Positions 1 to 12,051 of a stretch of 64,000 bases of DNA are shown here, piece after piece (position 1 is the stretch's first letter; each line of letters begins with the position of its first letter). This stretch comes from Vitrella brassicaformis (Eukaryota; Sar; Vitrellaceae): assembly GCA_001179505.1 (NCBI GenBank), contig CDMY01000345.1, forward strand, positions 20,953-84,952, given 5' to 3'. The position numbers and the translations under genes are program-made. A model generated the notes under the pieces. It saw nothing but the letters and a program-made list of their open reading frames with translations. It had not been told where the DNA came from and searched no databases.

Positions 1-579
1 CCATCCAGTCAGTGTGTGCGCTTGCCAACCAGATAGTAGTGTACAGCGCACCCAAACGGAACAGCGAGGCAACAGAAAAGTGCGAAAAACAACCTGCCAT
101 GCCATACCACACCACAACAGCACATCGACGACGCACAGACCCACACACGAACACACACATATGCGTCCCTTTCCGTGCCCTCGTTCCCTTTTCCGTGTCC
201 GCACGCATGCATACCAGGAAGGCAGATGGGCGATTCAGGTGTGTGAGAGACGATAGCCAGGCCCTTGGCAGTGTTGTACAGCAGCACTGGGCCGAAAAAG
301 CAAACTGAGAAGGCAAGGCGCGATCCACGAGACGCAAGATCACAAGCACGCAGCCAAAACGTCAGGCCCGGTTGTATTTGGCTTTGAAACCCCAAAGACA
401 GAAATAGCACACGCTTCCGTTGCCAACGCCACGGGCGGGTTGCGGGGCGCTTCGCCTGGTTGTTTGGTTTTTTTCTTTCTCGGCGGGCGCTTCGGCTTCC
501 TTCCTGCTGGCTGTCTGTCTGTCTGGCCTGGTTCCTGTTGGTCTCTCTGTCGTGTGTGTGTGTGTGTGGGTCCGTAGTC
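1..579. other. Leading intergenic sequence
   Basis: No convincing gene is visible. Long open frames exist on both strands, but they are rich in Ser, Arg, Thr and Cys from TG/CA tracts and have no recognisable domain or splice structure. The stretch ends in the TG-rich leader just before the signal-peptide ATG at 580, so it probably holds the promoter of the next gene. Confidence 0.5.
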
Positions 580-2132
580 ATGATGTCGTGTGTGCGCGGC
601 CTGTGTGTGCTGCTGGCGGCGTGTGCGGCCCTGCTGGCGTGGTTTGGCGAGGCCGCCCCGGCCCTCAAAGGCGGCACGGACTCCGAGGGGAAGGACAAGC
701 TGAAGCCGTTGGCAATCCCAGACGCTTGCGTGAGCGCCGGGGTGACATGTCCCACGGACACGGAAGTAGAGTCTGGCCCCTTCAACAGCCAGCAGACGGT
801 GCGGCGGGGCAATTGCCGTGTGTTCGACGACGCCAGGCTCAATGGCGGCCTGCGAGTGTTGGGTACGGACTCGATAGCTATCATCCTGAACAGCGTGGTC
901 AGCAACAGCATCGAGGCCGACAACGGCGCTGGCAGGATCTGTATCGTGGACACCTCAGGTGGGAGGGAGGGAGGGAGGGAGGTTTGGCTGCCTGGGTGCG
1001 ACATCCGTGTGTGTGTGTGTGTGTTATTTGTGTGTTCCAGTTTCTGGGAGCGTGCTTTTCAAAGAGGGCGGCGAACTCGTTGTGTCAGGCGGCATCCTCG
1101 GAAGTGAGCTGTCTGGCTGGGGCTGGCTGGTCTTCTGTGGGTGGGGTCACTGTCGTGCATCGCTTCCCTCTGTCCATCAGCCATCAGCATAGAGGGCGGT
1201 GACGGCTCGGTGACCATCGGCGACGGCAGCATCATCAAGGACGTCGAGCTCAAGGGCCCTGCTGAGATCCCGTTGTTGATCAGCGACACCACCGGGCCTG
1301 TGGACGGTGGCACAACAACGGGGTTCACTCTCAAGATAGAGCTCATTGCCGGTGAGAAGACCATCACCTCCAGCACTGTAGACGGTGTTGAAATCAAGGA
1401 GGGTCTGGAGACCTCAGCATTACGAAGCCGAGAGGGTCCGAAGGCTTCGATTTCTTGGTTGACAATCTCGACGGTAAGGCGTCAGTCGACGGCTGTGCAC
1501 CGACTTGACTCGACTTGATTCGATTCGATTTGTGTGTGCAGGAAGTGTCACAGTGGAAGGAACTGACACCAGTGCTGCTCCCCTGAGCGACATCAACATC
1601 TCGGGAGACGACATCAAAGGCGTCACACTGACTAAGGTCGGTGTGGACAGCGACGTCTCCATCAGCGGCGTGTCGGCATCCGTCACGATCACGGCCTTGG
1701 GGGGCGAGGGCGACATCAAGCTCGAGGAGATCAGCGGACCTATCACCCATCACGGATGTGCAGGGAGGCGGCGAGACGTTCGAGATCACCAAGAGCGATG
1801 GGTCGACGATCGAAATCCGCCAAGTCACGGATGTCAGCCTCGCCATCAGCGAGAGCGGACCCGTGACTGTGCAGGACAGCACCCTCATCGCTGGTGGGTG
1901 GGTGGCTGGCGGACATGACATGCATCCCCTGTGCGTGTATTTATGTGTGTCTGGTGCAGGGGACTTCAGCAAGCAGGGTGCGGGCGTCATTCTCGAGAGT
2001 GTCAACTTCATTGAGGAGCTCAAGTGTGATTCCGAAAGCGATGTGACGTGCACCGACGTCACATTTACGCCGCCGCCGGGGGAGACGGCCACATCGGACT
2101 GCGCCGTTGGTGGCCCCGCCTGCGCCGCGTAG
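580..2132 (+). CDS. Secreted acidic beta-repeat-like protein, unknown function
   Basis: Starts at the tandem ATG at 580 because a clean signal peptide follows (MMSCVRGLCVLLAACAALLA, cleavage near GEA-AP). Exons: 580-958, 1041-1103, 1181-1473, 1542-1893, 1960-2132. The mature part is rich in Gly, Ser, Thr, Ile, Val and Asp. Short strands such as GSVLFKEGGELVVSGG, GSVTIGDGS and GSVTVEGTD alternate with turns, as in right-handed beta-helix or adhesin-like folds; this fold is inference. Two single-base frame breaks interrupt it. One base seems missing at about 1403-1416, and one C is extra in the CCC at 1745-1747. Repairing both restores a phase-consistent frame to the TAG at 2132. The breaks may be assembly errors or early decay. 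I recognise no family. A secreted or surface location is likely. Confidence 0.6.
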
Positions 2133-3960
2133 ACACACCAAGACACAAGCAGAGAGAGAGAAGGTGTGGTGCACCGGCGAATGGCGAATTACAAAAAGGC
2201 CCCCACACTGCTGCATGTGTGTTGTCATCTTTCATCAGATTGACCGATGCGGTCGCATGGGGGATGGTGTGTCTTTCTTTCCGCTGCCCTGTTCACGGCA
2301 AGGCAGCGTTCGTTCGTTTGTCTGTTTGCTTGCTTGTGCGGTCGGTCGTTCACTCGACCGGCCGACTCGCACAAAGGATTCTCTCGCCCTTTTCCTTACT
2401 GAATGCGTGGCTTTTGGATGACCGTATCCTTTTGTTTCGTTGCGGCCCGTCTGTCTGTCTGTCTGTCTGTGTCTGGCCTGTGGTGCGTGTCGATTGGGTG
2501 TGACGTGTTCATTTGGGTGCCGTGTGTTGGTCGGTCGATCTGCATGGATGTGGCCCGGCACTGTGCGCATCTGTGTGGCCGTGAGAGTGATAATATGAGC
2601 TATACTCTTTGCCCGTCTCCCTGCCCCCTAGTCTAGTCTAGTCTAGTCCCCCTCCCTCCCCTCTCTCTAGTGCTAGTCTGATCGTCCACTCGATCTGCGA
2701 GTCATGTGCGTGCCTGTCTGTGGTCCTAGTCCCTGGCTGCATATATACCCATTTGTATCGTTTTCTAAGCTGCCGCTCTGGGCAGTGAAGTGTGTGGGGG
2801 TGCCGACCTCCCTGTCTGCCTGTCTGCCGGCCCGCAGCCCGCAAGGCGTGTGTGAGGGAGTGGCCAATTCCTCACACACGCCTGCTGGCTGCAGCCAGGC
2901 CGGCGGGCAGGGAGGCAGGCGGGCGGCCAGACCCCCCGAGTGTCTTCATGGGCGTGAAGTTTTTCTAAGGGCGACAAATCACCGTAGGTGTTTTTAATAT
3001 AGGCCGATTCTCCTAGTGGCCGGGCTGTCTGTCTGTCTGGTGTGTAGTGCCTTCTCTCGCCGTGCTGAATGGCTGTCTGGCTGTCTGGCTGGCTGGCTGG
3101 CTGGCTGAGGGGAATGGATGGATGGATGTGTGCCGTTCGTTTCGTTGATGAGTCATGTAGACAGCGATCGATCTTCACACATATATATACACACGCAACT
3201 AGTTCCATAGCTGACAAGGGAGAGGCGATCGATTGCGCAGTCTGTTTGCCGCTCCCTGAGGGGACAGACAGATATGGGAGAGAGAGAGAGCGAGAAAGAG
3301 AGAGAGGAAGCACTGACTGGGTTCGGTTTTGCCTTACCTGAGAGGGGGAGAGAGGGAGAGAGCAATGTCTCGTGTGCGTGCCATGCATGCATCGAGTCCG
3401 GTCGCAACGGTGGTTCTCACCCTAGTGGACTCGTAATCGTAATATCGACGGCATCGCATGCAGCAGGCAGTTGGTAGGGTAGGCAGGACTTGTCCTTTTC
3501 GTTTGTCATTCTTTGCTTCATGCTTTTCGTTCAGCCTGTCTGTGTATGACGCCAGCCAAGTCGCCCACACGTCAGATGACGACCGGTGGCGCTGATTTTA
3601 TTCACACGTTTGCTGCTGCTGTAACGCTTCTCGGAGGAAGGGAGGGAGGGGGGAAGGGGGCCTTTTCGGCCGTTGATGTATGTGGATGTGGGTGGACAGG
3701 TTTGAGTGACCGGCTGTGCACCACAGACAGCCGATGGTTCTGGACAGACAACCTAATGTGCGATAATGAGTGAATTCCTTTCGGCCAACATGGGGTCAAA
3801 GTTGTCGTATGTCGGATGGTCGTGTTTCTCCGCCACATCTTTCAGCCATCCATCCATTTGTCTTTTTCTCTCTTTCGACCACCTTCTCCCCTTCTCACCA
3901 CCACGCAATCAAGTGAAGGCACAGGGATGCGATGGCGTCCTTTTGTCTCTCGCTCAGCTC
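2133..3960. other. Intergenic region between convergent genes
   Basis: About 1.8 kb of TG-, GTCT- and GGGA-rich sequence between the stop of the beta-repeat gene and the stop of the minus-strand cysteine-rich gene. It contains (GTCT)n, (GGCT)n and (GA)n microsatellites and the hairpin at 2805-2925. Open frames here are low-complexity and unsupported. Confidence 0.5.
2805..2925. repeat. Long imperfect inverted repeat (hairpin)
   Basis: The inner stem is perfect: AGGCGTGTGTGAGG at 2844-2857 pairs with its reverse complement at 2870-2883 across a 12-nt loop. Pairing continues imperfectly outward (GCCGGCC, CCTCCCTG and similar blocks), giving arms of about 50 nt. A small-RNA precursor, a 3'-end processing element or a relic of a foldback element are all possible. 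The sequence does not decide. Confidence 0.6.
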
Positions 3961-5164
3961 TCAATAGTAGTCGTAGTAGTCGCCTTCGTCCTCCTCGGTT
4001 TCATCCTCCCCTCCCTCAGGGGCGACAGCGGGTCGAACCGCGGACAGTGGCGGCATGACATGAGGGGCGACAGCGGGTCGAACCGCGGTCATTCCCGGAA
4101 TGGCAATCCCACCTTTGGGGGGTGGTCGGTGCGGCGCTGCTGCTGGTTGACGCGTCTCGACAGCCTTCTTTTTGGTCTCGACGGCCTTCTGTGTGGTTTT
4201 CTTGGCTTTGGGCTTCTCCTCGGGCGGCTGTTTCTGTGTCTTGGGTGTGTCTTGGGGGCCCAGGTACTTGGTCAGCACGTACAGAATCTTGGGCACACTC
4301 GTGTATCTGCACACATACAGAGAGAGAGAGAGAGAGATATCTATTGGTCATGTCGACGCAGGGCAAACAAAGCAGACACCCTTTTGACCGACTGATTGAC
4401 TAAGTTCTCACACACTTGATCTCGGCGATGTTTCCCGGGACGGCCTTCTTGGGTGTGCGGCCGACCGCTTCGAAGGCGTCTTGGAAGTGCTTGACGTCTT
4501 CGGCGGACGTCAGGGGGCGGCAGCGGATGTGTCCCATCTCTTTCCGCAGCTCCGTGGTGCAGGGGGGGCACTTCCTGACGTCAGTGCACTTGGCTCCGGA
4601 GTCCGGATGCCGGGCGACCTTCGCAGCCATGTGCATGCACTGACACAGAGCGTGCAGAGAGAGAGACACCGAAAATGGCGCGTGCGTGAGTGAGTGCCGC
4701 CTCTCTGCCTTGCCCACAGCTGACTGTCACACTCATTGTTGTGAGTCACCCTTCCGGCTGTCCAGCAGCTGTTGACGCCTTGCTTGGTTTTGGCGGCCGC
4801 CCCCTTGCCCTTGGCCGCTTCAACGAGCTTCAGTGAGTAAAAGTAGCTGTAGTCGCTGTTGAAGAGCGTCTTGCACATGACCCTGCAGTCCTTTTTCTTG
4901 AACGAGCTGCCGACTCCCGTCCGCGGCGCTTTGCCCTCTTGAACGGGCCTGAAGGTTGGGACCATGATGCAGTGGCGATCTTCCAGGGGCACGGTTTTGA
5001 TGGGCGCCTGAAAGTCCTTGTCGCCGCCCTTGACTCTCTTTTCTTTTGCGTCTACGCACACACAACACCTGGTAGAAACACACGCATACACCAACCGAGA
5101 GACACAGACAGACAGACAGACAGACAGAGAGAGAGACAGAGAGCAGAGAGACAGACAGAGAGAT

Positions 5165-5196
<32 letters not shown>

Positions 5197-6024
5197 CGTT
5201 CGTGTACTTCTGCGGCATGCCTGGCTCGTATCGTTTCTTCCTTACTGGGGGAATGGCTCCCCGGACTTTTTCCACACCCTGGCGGTGTCCTGCATGAGCT
5301 GGGTGGCCTTGTAGTCCGTGTACTTCATCGCCTTGATCAGATCGCTGTTGGCGGGTTCCTTAGCGGGGATTTCTTTTTGGTGCCGCTCGTTCCGCTCCTC
5401 CTCGGTCTCGGTCTCCTCCTCGGTCTCGTACCCCGGTGAGCTGGCGTCACGGATGTGATACTCCCACCCGACGAAGTCGTCCGTATCGTCGTACTCGACC
5501 TCCGGGTCTTCGGGGGAAGAGGGGTCTCCTCTAAAGTAGAAATCCCCGGCAGCCTTGGGCTGCTTCCTGTACGGCGTCACGGGGGGCTCCTTGCCCTCGT
5601 CTTCGTCATTTTCGTATTCGCCTTCGTCGTCCGAATACTCAGCCTCAGTCTCAGTTTCAGTCTCAGTCTCAGTCTCATTGTCGTATGGGCCGTCCGTGGG
5701 CTGGTTCCAGCTGCAGAGAGCCAGAGAGCCAGACAGCGAGACAGCGAGACAGCGAGACAGACAGACAGCCAAAGGGCAGTCGTGTCGACTTCGCGGTGGG
5801 CGAGTCTCTGTCTGTCTTGCCTGTCGTCGAAGAGGGCGCAAGAGTGGTTGGCAGACTGAGAGAGGTGACCGTCCCGCTCAAGCCTGCACACGCATGAATC
5901 AATGCAATTGCATCGATGTGGGTGTCTCTCCGACTCACTGGATGTCGTGTGCAAGAGCCAGGCTGGCCACCACCACCACCACCAGCAGCAGCAGCGGCAG
6001 CAGCGGGGCCGCTGATTTCGCCAT
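3961..6024 (-). CDS. Secreted cysteine-rich protein, CCVC/YVLT family member A
   Basis: Five exons (6024-5939, 5710-5246, 5068-4750, 4639-4416, 4306-3961) join in phase to 479 aa. Residues 1-26 are a signal peptide with Leu and Val runs. Residues ~30-170 form an acidic linker rich in Glu, Thr and Asp (ETETETE, then a block containing ASSPGYETE). The cysteine domain follows: QCCVCVD, then a conserved RHCIMVP, CRVMCKTLFNSDYSYFYS, NSCWTAGRCMHM, KCPPCTTE, GHIRCRPL and the hallmark ILYVLTKYL. The C-terminal tail is Pro/Lys/Thr-rich and ends DEGDYYDYY; no other member has it. The three related genes at 37.9-43.2 kb share the motif order and intron positions (CCVC starts an exon in all four). The family is unknown to me. 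The role may be extracellular or cell-wall; no catalytic signature is seen. Confidence 0.8.
5085..5200. repeat. (CAGA/GA)n microsatellite in an intron of family member A
   Basis: A run of CAGA and GAGA units lies inside intron 2 of the minus-strand gene. On the coding strand it is a TCTG/TCTC pyrimidine tract leading to the acceptor at 5069. Similar tetranucleotide tracts precede many acceptors in this window. Confidence 0.8.
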
Positions 6025-6420
6025 CAGTCCGGGAAGAAGAGAGAGTCAGAGCAACAGTGAGATCTGGTGGGTGAGGGGTGAGATGCCTCGAGCGATGTGG
6101 TCCTTAGACACTGCAGAGCAACGCCGTTTCCTCTGATCAAGCACACATTCACGTCAGGATCTCATGAGGATTGTCGCACAGGGAGCCCAACGCAACGCAC
6201 GGAAGGCGAAGCCCCCAGTCTGCATGCGCCCCCCTTCCACAGCTCGCAGTTCGGCGGGACGAGATCTCCCGTCTTCAAGTGCTTCCCGCGGACACCATCG
6301 GTGTACGGCGAATCAATAAGCAGAGAATCCCACAGCTCACTGACAGTTCATCTCGTCGCTCTCTCCCCGCTGTGTGTGCACGTTGCTTCAAACAGGCTGT
6401 TTCGTCCCATCCCTGACAGA

Positions 6421-9035
6421 ATGACGGTCCGCTGCATGCCTCCCCGAGTCCATCTTGTCGCCTTCTCTCGCCTCATCTCTATGGCGTTGCTGCTTCTGCC
6501 GCTGAACACGACGCAGACTGCCGCTGCCATCGGCAGCGACAGAGCGGCGAGTGGGCTCCAGCTGATGCGCATGCGTCCGCACAGAGGGAGGGGAGGCCCT
6601 CTAGAAGCCTTCCTGCCAAGTGTGCCGAGGGAGATGCCCCTGAGGGGCTTTGGGATGCGTCGAGATGAGTCTGTGAGGGCCATCCATGCCGGCAAGAGCC
6701 GAGAGGTGAGCTGACTGGACAGATCGACGGGGATCCACGCCATTCGTACGAACGATTCCTTCTCTGTGCTTCTGCCTGTGTGTGTTTCGTTCAGCTGCGC
6801 CATCCATCCACTCCTTCTCCATCCCTGGGCACAATCAACAGAATGCGGCCTTCAGCTGCAACAGCCAGGTACATGAATGCACACAGACGGACAGGCAGAT
6901 GGGATGCCGTCCATATGTGTGTGGCTTTCAGATGGCCGTCCATGCGGCGTCACACAGCGCTGCTCTCTGCCGTCGCCACACAGGCGGAAACGGCCGGCGA
7001 TTCATCGGAGGCAGTCGGCAAGCCATCGCTGGAAGGTGGGCACACGTTCATCTCCCCATTGCCGACCACGCAGCAAGACTCATCGTGTGTGGTTCGTCTG
7101 CAGGTCGCGTGGAGCTGACAGTGGATGATCTGTTGCCCACGGCTGACGTGCCGCTCCCTCGAGTGGACTTGACGACAGAGCCTGAGGTGTTCATTGGGAG
7201 CGATTATATGGACAAGGCCTATTCGCTGCTGCTGCGCGAGTACGGGAGGTATGACGATTCGAGCGCGCGAGTGATGCCAATGTCATTCGTCGGCTTCCAA
7301 GGGGCTGGCAAGACCAGGATGCTGAAAGAGCTGTCTAAGAAGCTGCGACAGGAAGGCATCCCCGCCATCTTTATCCCTTTTGGTGACGAGACCGAGTACA
7401 ACATAGACACCGAAGGCGCCTCTACGCCGTTGTTCGACTCACTCAATCTGCGGCTGGCGTGGGCGGCGGCGACCGACGAGGCGCGAGCAAGGGTCGCACG
7501 GGCAGCCAATGTGGATGTCGACAAGCTGAACTTTACGATGTGGCTCAGGCACGCATTCATCAGCGAGCGCACCGCTCGTGAGTGGCTTGACTATCACCCG
7601 TGTCTGCTGCTTATCGACGATCTTCACCGCTTTGCGACTCTGCAGGGCGACGAACGCTATGAAGCGGAGGGCAAAGTGGGCAGATACCTCAAGTGCAATT
7701 TCCTTAATCGTCGTGACCGGCATTTCGTCTTCGCTGAGCCCAACAATGCGACCACTGTCAGCGGCGATTTTCTCTCCTTCCTCGATCCAATGTTCCGGAA
7801 GTGGCGTGACCTGCTCCGACCAGAGCTGCCTTTGATCGAGGGAAAAGGATCTGGAGCACCTTCTGGACAGCAATGTGACTCGTGGGACGATTTGCTGGGC
7901 CGGGCGATCTCCTGGACTGGTATGGGAGATGTGTCAACACGGTGGCTCTCTGGAGGCCAAAGTCGGCAACGTCAGTTGTGTCGATCCACGGAGAAGATTT
8001 GGAGCGATTGGGGTATTATGCGATTTTCTGGCTACGGCGATGGAAGGGACCAGCGGCTCTTTTGGGCCTAATATCGGCAACTGGACGGCATTGCTGAATG
8101 TGTTTGACGAAGTGAGGACTTCTCAGATTTGGCATGGACGACTGGCGTGGCACAGAACATACTCACTGCCTCCTTGCTATCTGGCCGGTATGTGCGCTTC
8201 TCTGGCGCAATGGGACTCTCTCAAGGAGAAAGCTGGCGAGTCGTTTTGTGAGGGCCTGAATGCTGTTGCCAGCAGCCTGCGGATGCTCAATCATGCTGAG
8301 GAGGGACGCCAGTGGGTCGGGCCGTGTACAGCGGCGATGCTCATACGATTGCTGCAAGGCGAAATAGAGAGGCTGACCCGATGGAGCCTCCGCCCCCGCG
8401 AAGCTAACGAGGTCCCACCGCAGGTCGGCAATGTGCTTCCCGGCTCTCTCGTGATACCGTTGAGCGGGGACACACAGTCGATGGGCTGCAAATTTGGCAG
8501 GTACTTGAGCTCGGAGTGGAGAAACACTGAGGATGTCATTAAGGCGTTTGTCCGAAGGAGCGGACCTCCCTCTGAAAGATCCAGATGGGATCCTGACACC
8601 GTCTTCTTCTATCAGCCCAAGCCTGATGCCTTCGAGGACAAATATGACTTTCTTGTCTTCGTGGTGGACAAGGATGGCAAGCTGAGCGATGTGTGGGGCT
8701 ACAAGTGTGTCCGCGGCGACGCCTTACCGCCAGGAGAGGACGAGCCTTTTATCGACTATGAAGATCGCCGGCAGCAGTGGATGGAAACCAATGTGTGGCC
8801 GCCTCTGCCGGGCAATCCGCTGCCGGGCGCGGCCGATCTCTTCAGTGATCCCGATATGCGGTCGATGGAGATCAAGTCAGTGTGGCTGCGAGGGGGTGGG
8901 GGGCGGGGAGAGAAGGCATTTGTGAGGAGGCAGGAGGATGGCCATGCGTGGATTGTGCCATGTCGAGACGATGTTGATGCACTACTCGGTCTGACACTGA
9001 ACAGAACCTGTTCCTTTGTACGTTCGAGTGCTTGA
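6421..9035 (+). pseudogene. CRN/RHS-like P-loop NTPase, copy 1 (signal-peptide form, one frameshift)
   Basis: Exons 6421-6705, 6795-6868, 6932-7035 and 7105-9035 are joined in phase. Exon 1 encodes a signal peptide (hydrophobic core LISMALLLLPLN). A basic Arg/Ser-rich stretch follows that could act as a transit-like region. The last exon holds the NTPase: Walker A GFQGAGKT (7292-7315), Walker B LLLIDDLHRF (7605-7635) and a conserved TEPNNATT-like strand (here AEPNNATT). The C-terminal domain contains a YDF-x(13)-WGYKC segment, possibly a degenerate nuclease core. An extra G at about 7841 (GAGGGAAAAGG against GAGGAAAAGG in other copies) splits the frame; the second half is open from 7842 to 9035. 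The closest named relatives I can suggest are the NTPase-fronted Crinkler and RHS proteins. That is inferred from motif order. Confidence 0.7.
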
Positions 9036-9300
9036 GGCATGTGTGTTGTGTAAGGGGATGTAGATGGACATTTGGGTGTAGACCGGTTGTGTTGTCATTT
9101 GTAGTCAAGACGGAGACTTTTCATGTGTGAGAATGTAGACGTGAGACGCCTGGATGAGAGGATGAATCGTGTTCCTCCAAATCGATAGATCTCACATCAA
9201 GGTCACCTGCTGGAGCCAATGCAACTGCAAATGCGCCTTCCCTTCGCCTCCCTCGAGGAGGAGCGATCCCGCTCAAGCTCGCGAGTGAAGAACAAGGACA
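9036..9300. repeat. 3' flank of NTPase copy 1, repeated inverted at 15.36-15.91 kb
   Basis: 9036-9120 matches the reverse complement of 15831-15912. 9140-9290 matches the reverse complement of about 15370-15510. The copy at 15.4 kb has roughly 300 bp extra between the two blocks. The duplicated unit therefore extends past the coding region, almost to the PPR start codon at 9314. Confidence 0.75.
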
Positions 9301-9313
9301 GGTGTCAAAAGCC

Positions 9314-11733
9314 ATGAAGAGACAACGGGACTCACAGCCCCGAGCCAACCAGAGGCAAAAAAGACGACGCTTCGCATCCGCGTCACGTTCCGACGAGCGG
9401 CATCACCGCGGGCGTGAGCAGCAGCAGCTGATTCACATCAACCAGCAGATCAGTGCGTGCACGCGCAAGGGGAGACTCGGAGAGGCATTCCAGGTACAGG
9501 CAGGCAGACATGAGCAAAGACAGACAGACAGATGAGTGAATCCCGAGCGCGTGTCCTTGTATGGCGTTGCAGCACTTCGCCCGGATCAGTGAGCTCAACC
9601 TGAAGCCCACGGTAGGCAACACACACGCCGGACGGACACACACAAAAGCCACCCGCCACACGCATGGGAGTGGATGAATGTGACAACTGATGCGTGAATG
9701 ACGTCATTCCTTTTGCCCTTTTCCTTCAGATAGTGGCCTACTCGTCGCTCATCAACTGCTGCGTTCGGTGCGGCGAGATGCAGCGGGCGGCTCACTTGTA
9801 CGAGCGCATGCAGAATCAGGACGGCATTGCCCCGAACCTGATTGTCTACACGACCATGGTCAAGGGGTACAGCAACCAGGGAAACATGGCAGAGGCAGAG
9901 AGACTCATGGACGCCATGACGGCCGCCGGCGTGCAGCCGAACATCCGGACGCTCTCTGCTCTGATGAGAGGCTACCTCAGGACAGGCCAGCTCGACAGAG
10001 CCCTCAAAAATGCCAAGTAAGGTGGGCACGGCCAGGGGCCAGCAGACACACACGGACACAGACACACGGATACTGCTGTCGATCTGGGCTTCTCTCTGCG
10101 TGTATCTCCAGGCATTTGGTAGAGGCCCAATCGGCAGGACTAATCGATGGACAGCTGGCCCCTGAGGAGCATTCCGACAGCGGCGGCGGCGGCATAGCGG
10201 CCTGCCAGTCGTCTCTCGCCGCTTTGGTGCAGCTGCTCGCGCAAGCTCACCTCATGAGCGACGCAGAGGGCCTGGTGCAGCTGATGGGCCGTCTGGTGGA
10301 CAGCAGCAGGGCCACAGCAGAGGAGGGAGCCGTCAGCATCCTCCTGGCCGAGACTTACCACAACATCGCCGTCGCACATGCGCTCTTCGGCGAGAGGAAA
10401 CGGGCGAGAGACTGCATCGGCAAGGCTCGAGCACTGTCCGGCTCTTCACCCACACCACGATCAGCAGCGGCAGCGTCAGCTACCGCCAGCCAAGGCGGCG
10501 GTCAGCAGAGGAGTCAGCAGCTCTTCTTGAAGCATCGTGGCAAGGAGCTGAGGAGAGACCTGGACCATCTCGACAACAAGCTCACCACAGAGTCCGCCGT
10601 CACGGTCACACCAGACCAGCTCTTTTCCGCTTTCCGGCGCCTTGTCTGGACAGAGGGAAATGACGACAGCACACAAGACATAATGGTGGCGGAAGAGCGC
10701 GGCACGCACTATGGCCGTCGTCTGTCGTCCTTCGGTCTCACGGACTTCCTTCGCCGCCACACTCTTCGCGAGCTGAAAGGCACCGACACGTTGTCTGTGA
10801 GGGCGTCGGAGTTCTTTCGTGTGTATGGCGGCCAGCTGAGCCGACGGCAGCACCGGTTCAGGTGGGGGAGGGTGTTCGGTGAGGGGGGCGGGCTGCCCGT
10901 GAAGGTCGAGGTGTGCAGTGGGGGCGGCGAATGGGTCACTGCAAAGGTGGGCGTTCGATCAGGAGAGAGAGAGAGAGAGATGCCCAGTTGTTTGATTGTT
11001 TGCTTCCCCCTTGTGTTGTGTGTTACAGGCGAGTTCTGAGGTCGGTGTGAGCAACTGGGTGGCCATGGAACTCAGACACGACAGGTGCTACCAGGTATGT
11101 ATGCCACACACGCCCACACGCACGCACAGCAAGCGAGCCGCCCGCCTGCCTCCATCTATGTGTGTGTGTGTGTCTCTGTCTGCAGATGTTCAGCCGCGGC
11201 AGCCTGGCCGCCTTGCCCAATCTGTGCATCGTGGGGGGCGATGCGCACGCCGCCATGGTGCGGCACTTCTCTTCCGACAGTGTGGCCGAGGTGTGGGTGA
11301 CCTTCCCGCAGCCGCCTCTGTGGTCAGGGGGGTCGGGCCACCTCCTCACAGGCGACTTCTTCAACCAAATACGGCGGTGAGCGAGCTGAGCCAAAACATC
11401 AGACACGCAATACACCCACCCAAGTGTCTGTGTGTGTGTGCGTGTGTGTGTGTCAGGGTGCTGTGTGTTGGAGGAGTGGTGACGGTCGTGTCGGACAGTC
11501 TGCCCTACTGCCACACCATCCACCAGCAGCTGAGCTCTGCCACACAGCTGGTCTCGACGCACCCACACGAGCCGTGTGTGCGCGGCTGGCCGGACGGCTA
11601 TGCGCCTCTGTCTGACACTGGAGAGGGGGCTGGAGAGGGAGAGGGAGAGGGAAGTGGCAGCAGCTATTTCGATCGCTTCTGGAGCGGCGGCAAGAGGACC
11701 AGCCGATACTTTGTGCGATGGAGGAAGGAATAA
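9314..11733 (+). CDS. PPR repeats fused to TrmB-type tRNA (guanine-N7) methyltransferase
   Basis: Seven exons (9314-9493, 9573-9611, 9730-10016, 10112-10946, 11029-11094, 11186-11376, 11457-11733) give 624 aa in phase. The N-terminus is basic (KRRRF) and could be part of an organelle presequence, though it is not a clear one. About four PPR motifs lie at residues ~40-185 (for example VAYSSLINCCVRCGEMQRA and VYTTMVKGYSNQGNMAEAE). A TrmB/Methyltransf_4 domain covers ~350-560: VEVCSGGGEW (SAM site), WVAMELR, NLCIVGGDAH, VTFPQPPLW (where bacterial TrmB has FPDPW), GHLLTGDFFNQI and VLCVGGVVTVVSD. The tail is Gly/Glu-rich. The likely job is RNA recognition by PPRs guiding m7G methylation in an organelle; this is inferred. 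The D-to-Q change in the FPDPW motif may affect activity. Confidence 0.85.
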
Positions 11734-12051
11734 TGTGGTGCGTGTGAGTGGTATTGCCGACATTGAGCAGCAGTCAGTTGATGGGGGATTGGTGGGAGGG
11801 GAGAGGGTCTCTATGCACATGTTGTTTGCACAGACAGACAGACAGACATAAACCATAGAGAATGAACGTCAAGATTTTCACACACAGAAGAGCGGTATAA
11901 TACCCACACACAGACTATGCACCCCCAGCCAGCACATCACATACACCCCCCGCCAGCACAAATAAATCAACATGTCAACAAGCATCCCGTCGCCGGCCAG
12001 ACAGACAATGAACGACACAGCGCACAGCCGTCCACACACGCATAAACCCTC
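11734..12051. other. Intergenic region between convergent genes
   Basis: CA-rich sequence separates the stop of the PPR-TrmB gene from the stop of the minus-strand membrane protein. No gene is visible. It should hold both 3' ends. Confidence 0.5.

Noticed and set aside
9-1004. 331-aa open frame on the minus strand
   Set aside because: It is antisense to the signal-peptide gene, composed of low-complexity Ser/Arg/His/Thr sequence from CA/TG tracts, and has no domain.
2704-2997. Cys/Pro/Arg-rich open frames around the hairpin
   Set aside because: They arise from (TGCC)n/(GGCAG)n repeats, lack splice signals and have no similarity to anything I know.
5242-5841. Single long minus-strand frame taken as one exon of family member A
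   Set aside because: Only 5710-5246 is exonic. The upstream part is a CTGT/CTGG pyrimidine tract of the intron, and the stop lies just past a GTAAGG donor.
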